Shown here piece by piece: positions 32,890 through 37,004 of a DNA stretch of 37,004 nucleotides. Where the stretch lies: contig JBJXGC010000190.1 in assembly GCA_046154545.1 (NCBI GenBank), positions 1-37,004 on the forward strand. The letters are read 5' to 3'. The notes under the pieces are model-generated. The model ran no database searches, was not told where the DNA came from, and saw only the letters and a program-made list of their open reading frames with translations. Position 1 is the stretch's first letter. Each line of letters starts with the position of its first letter. A program made the translations under genes and the position numbers. The stretch comes from JBJXGC01 sp046154545 (lineage in GTDB: Bacteria; Chloroflexota; Dehalococcoidia; Tepidiformales; Tepidiformaceae).

Positions 32890-34097
32890 GTGACGTCCTC
32901 CTCGAACCCAACTGCCGAAACGACTCGGAAGTCCGGCGCGAACGCTTCGTTGTCGCCACGAACGAACAGGCGGTCCACCTGTTTCACCATGTTCTGGCCT
33001 GGATAGCCGGGGACAATGAGCCGCACCGGGAGTCCATGGTTCGTGCTGAGCGGGGCTCCATTCACATGTGTTGCCAACAGAGCCTGCGGATGGCTGAGGC
33101 GGCGCCTATGCCAGGTGAAGCCGTAGCCGCTCAGGCTGTGGACCGAGACTGACCCTGCCCCGGCCCGCTCCCCGGCGAGCGCGAGGATGTCGGCTATCCG
33201 CGGCCCGCGCCAGGTGGGCACTTCGGACCACCCACTCACGCAGCTCAGGCGAATGCGCTGTTCGTAGCTGGGAAGGGCCAGGATGTCGCCGTACGTGAGT
33301 GCCAATGGCCGGTCCACTTCCCCCTCTACCTTCAGCCGGTAACTTGCCAGGTCGACCGGGTCCCGGCGGCCGAAGAGCGTTTCCACCGGGAAGTCTCCGG
33401 GGCCGCCTCGTTCTTCCTTCGGAATGCGGCCGATAACGAGGTTGCCGAATTGGCGGCTTCGCGCGCCGGTGTTCTGAAACGCCAGCGCGAGCCCAATCCC
33501 GGTGGCAGCAAGGCCGCCCAGTACTGTCCGGCGCGCCAGCCTGCCACGCGCGCTTTCCTCGAACTTCGCCACGTCCGGCGACGCCGGAGTGGTAGCTCGC
33601 ATGCTGCGAAGCGCCGTGGCCAGGTGCCAGGCAAGGTGAATCGTGACGAGCGGAGTGCCAACGACCGCCGCCCACAAGTGGACCTGCACGGGCCTGGCTG
33701 CGAGGGGCCAGATATTCGTTGTGGTGTAGTAATAGTGGAAGAGCATGTAGAGCCCACTGAAGTAAAGGATGAAGAAGTCGGCCGCCAGCAACGGCGAAAG
33801 CAATCGTGGGACCAACGATGGCGGACCGGCGGCTTTGAAGCGCTTCGCCCCGAGGTAATAGCCGCCGAAGCGGATGGACGTGCTGCCGTACTTCGCCAGC
33901 AGAATCGGAATCGAGGCGAGGCCCACGTAGAAATGTACGAACCGGACGGGCGTGAACCACGGGGGAAGGTCGTAGTTGAACGTATAGAGGAAGAAGAACG
34001 CGCCACTGGCGAACATGGCCGCGAGCATGACGGTCAGGATGAGGCCGAGTTGGGCGGTCAGGCGAGTACTCGAATACGGAGGTACTTCATGCCTCAT
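32886..34097 (-). CDS. Membrane cytochrome-b-like domain fused to a sulfite-oxidase-type molybdopterin domain
   Basis: 403 residues. The N-terminal ~165 residues have four membrane helices with several His in or near them (His55, 121, 140, 154, 158), as in di-haem cytochrome b anchors. A further hydrophobic segment preceded by RRTVLGG (190-196) looks like an internal Tat-like anchor. The C-terminal domain belongs to the sulfite oxidase/MsrP (YedY) superfamily: molybdenum-ligand Cys286 in RLSCVSGWSEVPTWRG, HSLSGYGFTW and STNHGLPVRLIVPGYPGQNM. MsrP and its haem partner MsrQ are normally separate; here a similar pairing is in one chain. It would pass electrons between the quinone pool and an outer-face substrate. 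The start overlaps the previous stop (TGATG). Confidence 0.86.
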   Translation of the reverse strand: MRHEVPPYSSTRLTAQLGLILTVMLAAMFASGAFFFLYTFNYDLPPWFTPVRFVHFYVGLASIPILLAKYGSTSIRFGGYYLGAKRFKAAGPPSLVPRLLSPLLAADFFILYFSGLYMLFHYYYTTTNIWPLAARPVQVHLWAAVVGTPLVTIHLAWHLATALRSMRATTPASPDVAKFEESARGRLARRTVLGGLAATGIGLALAFQNTGARSRQFGNLVIGRIPKEERGGPGDFPVETLFGRRDPVDLASYRLKVEGEVDRPLALTYGDILALPSYEQRIRLSCVSGWSEVPTWRGPRIADILALAGERAGAGSVSVHSLSGYGFTWHRRRLSHPQALLATHVNGAPLSTNHGLPVRLIVPGYPGQNMVKQVDRLFVRGDNEAFAPDFRVVSAVGFEEDVT

Positions 34098-35737
34098 CAG
34101 CTTCGTGCCAATCCAAGCCGTGCGGCGGCCGCGCGGGTATGAGGCGCTTCCTTCGAGACCGCTGCCTCGCGAAGCGCCGCCGTAAGGCTTTGCGCATCGT
34201 CGATGTCTGTAAACTCAACCAGCGCTTCAACGGCCAGTCCTAGATGCCGTGCGTTCGCGATGAGCTGCCGGTAGACCGTGGAGGTACTCCACTCAATGCC
34301 CTCAAACAGTCCTGTCAGTGAGCCAGCGGATCTGGCTCCGAGCAGATAGAAGCCTCCATCGCTGGCAGGCCCCACAACGAGCGCTACGCGCCCGAGCGCG
34401 TCAAACGCATCGTCGATGATTTCCTTTGGAAGATGTGGGGTGTCGGTGCCGATGAGGACTGCCGGGTGGTGGCCATCGAGCGCACTCTTCAGGGCCGCGG
34501 TTATGCGGTCCCCAAGGTCGCCTTCGGGCTGAACCACCAACGAAGCATCCGGTGCGAGCGAGGCAAACTGACCGCGGTGTCCGGCGGGAGTGTAGGCGAT
34601 CGTGACATTGCGATTTGAGCCTTCGGCGAGTGCGAGAGTATCTGCAAGGAAGGCATCTGCGAGCTCAACTGCGGAGGACCCACCCACCTGGGCCGCAAGT
34701 CTCGTCTTGCCAATACCGTGGCCGGTCGCTTTGGCCAGGACGACCAGCGTTCCGGGACGTATCGGCGGCGACACAGCGAGGTCAATCGCCAGTCGAAGTG
34801 CCTCCACCGGCGTGAACCGGCTCATGCGGAAACCCCCAGGGAAGCCGAGGGCATCTGTAGGCATGAGGAAGATCCCCGCCTCCTCCAGCGATCGGATTTG
34901 GCGCGGGCGAAGGGGTTGCGGCGGGTAGGCGAGAAACGTCCATCCCGCTTGCGGCTGCCGGACTTCCCAGCCAGCCTCCACCAGGGCACCGTAGACCATG
35001 CGCGAATTCGCTTCAGCTGCCGAGCATCGACCGGCCATGCGCGTTCCATACTCGTTCACCGCGTTCAGTGCGACATCCATCGCCATGACCGAAGGCCCCC
35101 CGCTGATGAGTTGGACGCTCCGGACAATTGACTCAAGAACGGACTGGTCGCGGCAAGCGGCCCATCCGATGCGCAGGGCGCCGAGCCCAAGCGGCTTCGA
35201 TAGGTCACCAATGCTGATGGCAGAGGCGGACAGCGAGGCCGCGGGCATACCAGGAGCATCCGGGCGCAGGTCCAGGTAGACCTCATCGGCAACGAGTTGG
35301 ATTCCAGTGGCTTCACTCGAACCAAGGAGCTCTCGCAAATCGACAAGAAGGCCATCGGGGACAGTTGGGTTATTCACCACGACCAGCTCCGCCGCGTCCG
35401 CAACGAGAAGGCCACCAAGGCGAGCGGCGACTTCGCGGAAGCTGGGGTAGATTGCCTCGGGTGCGGACACTCGCAGGCCTGGGCGAACGAGTGCGAATGC
35501 GGTGGCCGCGAGAGCTTCCGATGCTCCGTTCGTGACCACGATGTGTTCGGCCCGAAGTCCGGGATAGAGCGCAGCAATGGCGGCGCGAAGAGCTGGTAGG
35601 CCGCCAGGCGGCCCGTAGTCCATACGCTCGCCGGAGCCGTCTCCGCGGGGCGGACTCGAAGCCGAAAGGTCGATCATGCCGGGCCGAAAGTGCCTCGCGT
35701 AGTAGTCGAGCAAGTGCGCGGGTTCGGCGGAGTGCAT
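34097..35737 (-). CDS. Fusion: PLP aminotransferase (class I/II) + DUF2064/CofC-like transferase
   Basis: 546 residues; first gene of the island operon, start ATG 35735-35737 with no clear ribosome site. Residues 1-325 form a fold-type-I aminotransferase: YGPPGGLPALRAAI, TNGASEAL, NNPTVPDG (Asn123), LVADEVYLDLRP (Asp151), the PLP Lys181 in GDLSKPLGLGALRIGW and a C-terminal Arg in FRMSRF. Residues 329-525 match DUF2064 (TIGR04282, glyco_like_cofC): LVVLAKATGHGIGKTRL, AVLIGTDTPHLP and VVGPASDGGFYLLGA. By family the second half is a GT-A-fold nucleotidyl- or glycosyl-transferase found with radical SAM genes. One chain thus joins transamination with sugar or nucleotide transfer. An over-read between two genes is excluded, because the frame is continuous. 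Confidence 0.86.
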   Translation of the reverse strand: MHSAEPAHLLDYYARHFRPGMIDLSASSPPRGDGSGERMDYGPPGGLPALRAAIAALYPGLRAEHIVVTNGASEALAATAFALVRPGLRVSAPEAIYPSFREVAARLGGLLVADAAELVVVNNPTVPDGLLVDLRELLGSSEATGIQLVADEVYLDLRPDAPGMPAASLSASAISIGDLSKPLGLGALRIGWAACRDQSVLESIVRSVQLISGGPSVMAMDVALNAVNEYGTRMAGRCSAAEANSRMVYGALVEAGWEVRQPQAGWTFLAYPPQPLRPRQIRSLEEAGIFLMPTDALGFPGGFRMSRFTPVEALRLAIDLAVSPPIRPGTLVVLAKATGHGIGKTRLAAQVGGSSAVELADAFLADTLALAEGSNRNVTIAYTPAGHRGQFASLAPDASLVVQPEGDLGDRITAALKSALDGHHPAVLIGTDTPHLPKEIIDDAFDALGRVALVVGPASDGGFYLLGARSAGSLTGLFEGIEWSTSTVYRQLIANARHLGLAVEALVEFTDIDDAQSLTAALREAAVSKEAPHTRAAAARLGLARS

Positions 35738-35929
35738 CGCCGACGATTCTGTGTCGTCACGCGAAGGGATTGATTACGGGAAGCTTACGGCAAGCGCAGC
35801 GGCTCACCGTTCGTGGACGAAGAGCCCGTTCGATGAGCGTCGCCGCTTTCGCTCATACCGGTCGATCACCGCCGCGGTGGACGCGCCGATCCCGAAGACG
35901 ATCCTGAATCTACGGAGTTACGCTAATTG

Positions 35930-35980
35930 TGTAGAGGGGGTTGGATTGGTCGGGGCGCCGCGATTTGAACGCGGGACCTC
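35930..35980. repeat. Right copy of the tRNA-Pro 3'-end-like direct repeat (putative att site)
   Basis: This contains the 15-bp block TGGTCGGGGCGCCGC (35947-35961) shared with 25826-25840 in the same orientation. Imperfect similarity continues on both sides, about 18 bp of it outside the tRNA part. It lies about 190 bp upstream of the first island gene. The plus-strand frame through it (35751-35984) is not a gene. The space 35738-35929 has a small palindrome (GACGA/TCGTC) next to the operon start but no clear promoter. Confidence 0.6.
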
Positions 35981-35994
35981 CTGAACCCCATTCA
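35947..35994 (-). pseudogene. 3' part of a tRNA-Pro(GGG) gene
   Basis: Read on the minus strand, 48 nt are well formed: the anticodon loop ATGGGGT with anticodon GGG and the 3' stem TCAGG, a perfect T-arm CCGCG-TTCAAAT-CGCGG, acceptor strand CGCCCCG, A and an encoded CCA. The matching 5' acceptor CGGGGCG and a proper D-arm are absent to the right; only an AGCCTGGT D-loop-like scrap is left. So this is a tRNA 3' fragment, as left at an integration site. A working tRNA is unlikely. Confidence 0.6.
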
Positions 35995-36387
35995 TTCCAG
36001 CAGGAACCAGGCTAGACCGACCTTAGGAACGGTCGACGTGAAGCTACCGGACCTCGAAACCCCCGACCAAGCTAAACAAATTAGGCGAACTCACCAGACA
36101 GCCGGAGGTCTGGTCCATGCCGCCGGGCTTCACCTGGTCTTTGTGCCAACAGCGTCAAGCGCGAGCCGGCTCACACCGTCGCTCCAATCGCTACACGACC
36201 CAAGCGCCACGCGGTGCAAGAGTTCGACCGGCGAGTTATTGAGTTCGTGGCGAGCCGTACTCGTGGGTGTCGTCTCGTCATTCGCCGCGAGCTTTCCCAC
36301 GGCCGCAGGCGTCAGGCACGCGGTCAATCCTAACTGCCCTGGGGGGAGCAGCAGTTACTCGCTGGAGATGCCAAGGGGTGAACCCAC
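35995..36387. other. Intergenic stretch without recognisable genes
   Basis: About 390 bp between the tRNA fragment and the acyl-CoA dehydrogenase stop. Open frames on either strand have no family-like segments. It could hold decayed recombinase or tRNA sequence, but I cannot show this. Confidence 0.35.
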
Positions 36388-37004
36388 CTACCGAGGCAGG
36401 CCCAGCCCCCGTTGCGCGATCACGTTCCGCTGCACCTCCGAGGTGCCGCCCGCGACGGTCGTCTCAAGCGACCAGAGGTACATCCGTTCGATGCGGCCGT
36501 TCAGCGGCGCGAAGGGCGAGTGCCGTTCGAGCTGGGCGAACGTACCGATAACGCCCATTAGGAAGCGCGCGGTGCGCTGGTAGACCTCGCTCAGGAAGAG
36601 CTTCGCTTCGGACGGCTGATACGGGTTCTCCAGGCCCAGCGAGCGGCGCCAGAAGACGTTACGGGCGATCCACTGGGCGATCTCGACCTCCGTGTAGGCC
36701 TGGGCGAAACCCGCAAGGATCTCCTGGCGCTTCCCATGCGGCGCGTACTGCTTCACCAGCGGGAGCGCTTCGTCGAGGCGGCGGCGGCATTCGGAGTAGG
36801 AGAGGGTGCCCGCCCGTTCGACATCGAGGCTGCCGGCCATCAGGTACCAGCCGCCGTTCACTTCGCCCAGCACGCGCGAACGCGGTACGCGCACGTTGTC
36901 GTAGGTCACCTCGCTGAAGTGGTGGCCGAAGAGGCTGGGGATCGGCCGGGGAGAAACGCCCGGCGAGTGCATGTCGACGATGAAGTAGGTGATGCCCTTG
37001 TGCT
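36388..37004 (-). CDS. Acyl-CoA dehydrogenase, C-terminal part (cut by window edge)
   Basis: About 205 residues; the frame is open to the right edge, so the internal Met at 36972 is not the start. The visible part begins KGITYFIVDMHSPGVSPRPI, and FSEVTYDNVRVPRSRVLGEV is the middle beta-domain. The C-terminal four-helix domain follows, with the FAD-contacting end ETTVAGGTSEVQRNVIAQRG and a GLPR terminus. By family the enzyme oxidises an acyl-CoA to the enoyl-CoA and passes electrons to ETF. The catalytic Glu is not evident in this part, and many members of this subgroup place it elsewhere. It fits the acyl-CoA catabolic theme of the left edge. Confidence 0.88.
   Translation of the reverse strand, partial: HKGITYFIVDMHSPGVSPRPIPSLFGHHFSEVTYDNVRVPRSRVLGEVNGGWYLMAGSLDVERAGTLSYSECRRRLDEALPLVKQYAPHGKRQEILAGFAQAYTEVEIAQWIARNVFWRRSLGLENPYQPSEAKLFLSEVYQRTARFLMGVIGTFAQLERHSPFAPLNGRIERMYLWSLETTVAGGTSEVQRNVIAQRGLGLPR

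Larger units (their letters stand above)
25826..35961. mobile_element. Putative genomic island (10.1 kb) bounded by tRNA-Pro 3'-end repeats
   Basis: Two same-orientation repeats derived from a tRNA 3' end enclose exactly ten co-directional genes that form one operon-like array. The genes differ in theme, and apparently in base composition (less GC-rich to the eye), from the catabolic genes outside. This is the usual footprint of integration into a tRNA gene. No integrase is present and the left repeat is decayed, so the element is old or was mobilised in trans. The claim is an inference. Confidence 0.45.

Noticed and set aside
25826..35961. An integrase or transposase gene within the putative island
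   Set aside because: All ten genes have other clear assignments, and no recombinase motif was seen in either flank.
35751..35984. 77-residue plus-strand frame ending in GAPRFERGTS
   Set aside because: It is the well-known false translation of an antisense tRNA 3' end; the DNA here is the tRNA-Pro fragment.
35947..36022. A complete tRNA using GGTCGG...CCGACC as the acceptor stem
   Set aside because: This pairing would place three extra bases between T-arm and acceptor and leaves no proper D-arm; the correct partner CGGGGCG is missing. Kept as a 3' fragment only.
1..37004. CRISPR array, rRNA or riboswitch
   Set aside because: No regularly spaced repeats, rRNA segments or recognisable riboswitch cores were seen.

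Overview
The window is GC-rich bacterial DNA with frequent GTG/TTG starts, peptide-type ABC importers with lipoprotein binding proteins, luciferase-like (LLM) flavin monooxygenases, many amidases and CoA-linked catabolic enzymes. This fits a soil or aquatic Chloroflexota (Dehalococcoidia-like) or Actinomycetota member; the sequence alone does not decide. There is no rRNA, CRISPR array, recognisable integrase or transposase.

Region 1 (1-1.9 kb, minus strand): the start of an acyl-CoA:CoA transferase (cut by the left edge) preceded by a thiolase. A divergent amidase follows on the plus strand (1.9-3.3 kb).

Region 2 (3.4-14.1 kb, minus strand): one long apparent operon, read right to left: DppD ATPase, binding lipoprotein, DppB and DppC permeases, DppF ATPase, then two pairs of a tiny AtzG/GatC-like protein plus an amidase, then a third amidase. 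The third amidase is followed in frame by an orphan amidase tail. The arrangement suggests import of an amide- or peptide-like compound and its hydrolysis in the cytoplasm. Strong GC hairpins sit at several gene junctions.

Region 3 (14.1-25.8 kb): a lone OmpR-type DNA-binding domain, a second DppB/DppC pair without its own ATPases, an alpha/beta hydrolase, an LLM oxidoreductase and a cytochrome P450 (minus strand). A second binding lipoprotein diverges from the P450 across a palindromic control region. Then come a second LLM enzyme, and a DegV-family and an acetoacetate-decarboxylase-like gene behind a near-consensus promoter. This looks like oxidative degradation of an imported organic compound.

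Region 4 (25.8-36.0 kb): ten minus-strand genes, most overlapping by 1-34 nt, lying exactly between two diverged direct repeats that match the 3' end of a tRNA-Pro gene. Read from the right, the genes are: a PLP aminotransferase fused to a DUF2064 transferase, a membrane-anchored molybdopterin oxidoreductase, a radical SAM/SPASM protein, a DUF2079 membrane protein, a GT2 glycosyltransferase, a response regulator, a histidine kinase, a second radical SAM protein, a stand-alone Lrp/AsnC ligand-binding domain interrupted by an in-frame TGA, and a DoxX-family protein. I regard this block as the best candidate for an undescribed system: an island-borne, self-regulated biosynthetic or redox pathway acting at the membrane. 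Its product cannot be read from the sequence.

Region 5 (36.0-37.0 kb): about 390 bp of non-coding DNA and the C-terminal part of an acyl-CoA dehydrogenase that runs off the right edge.
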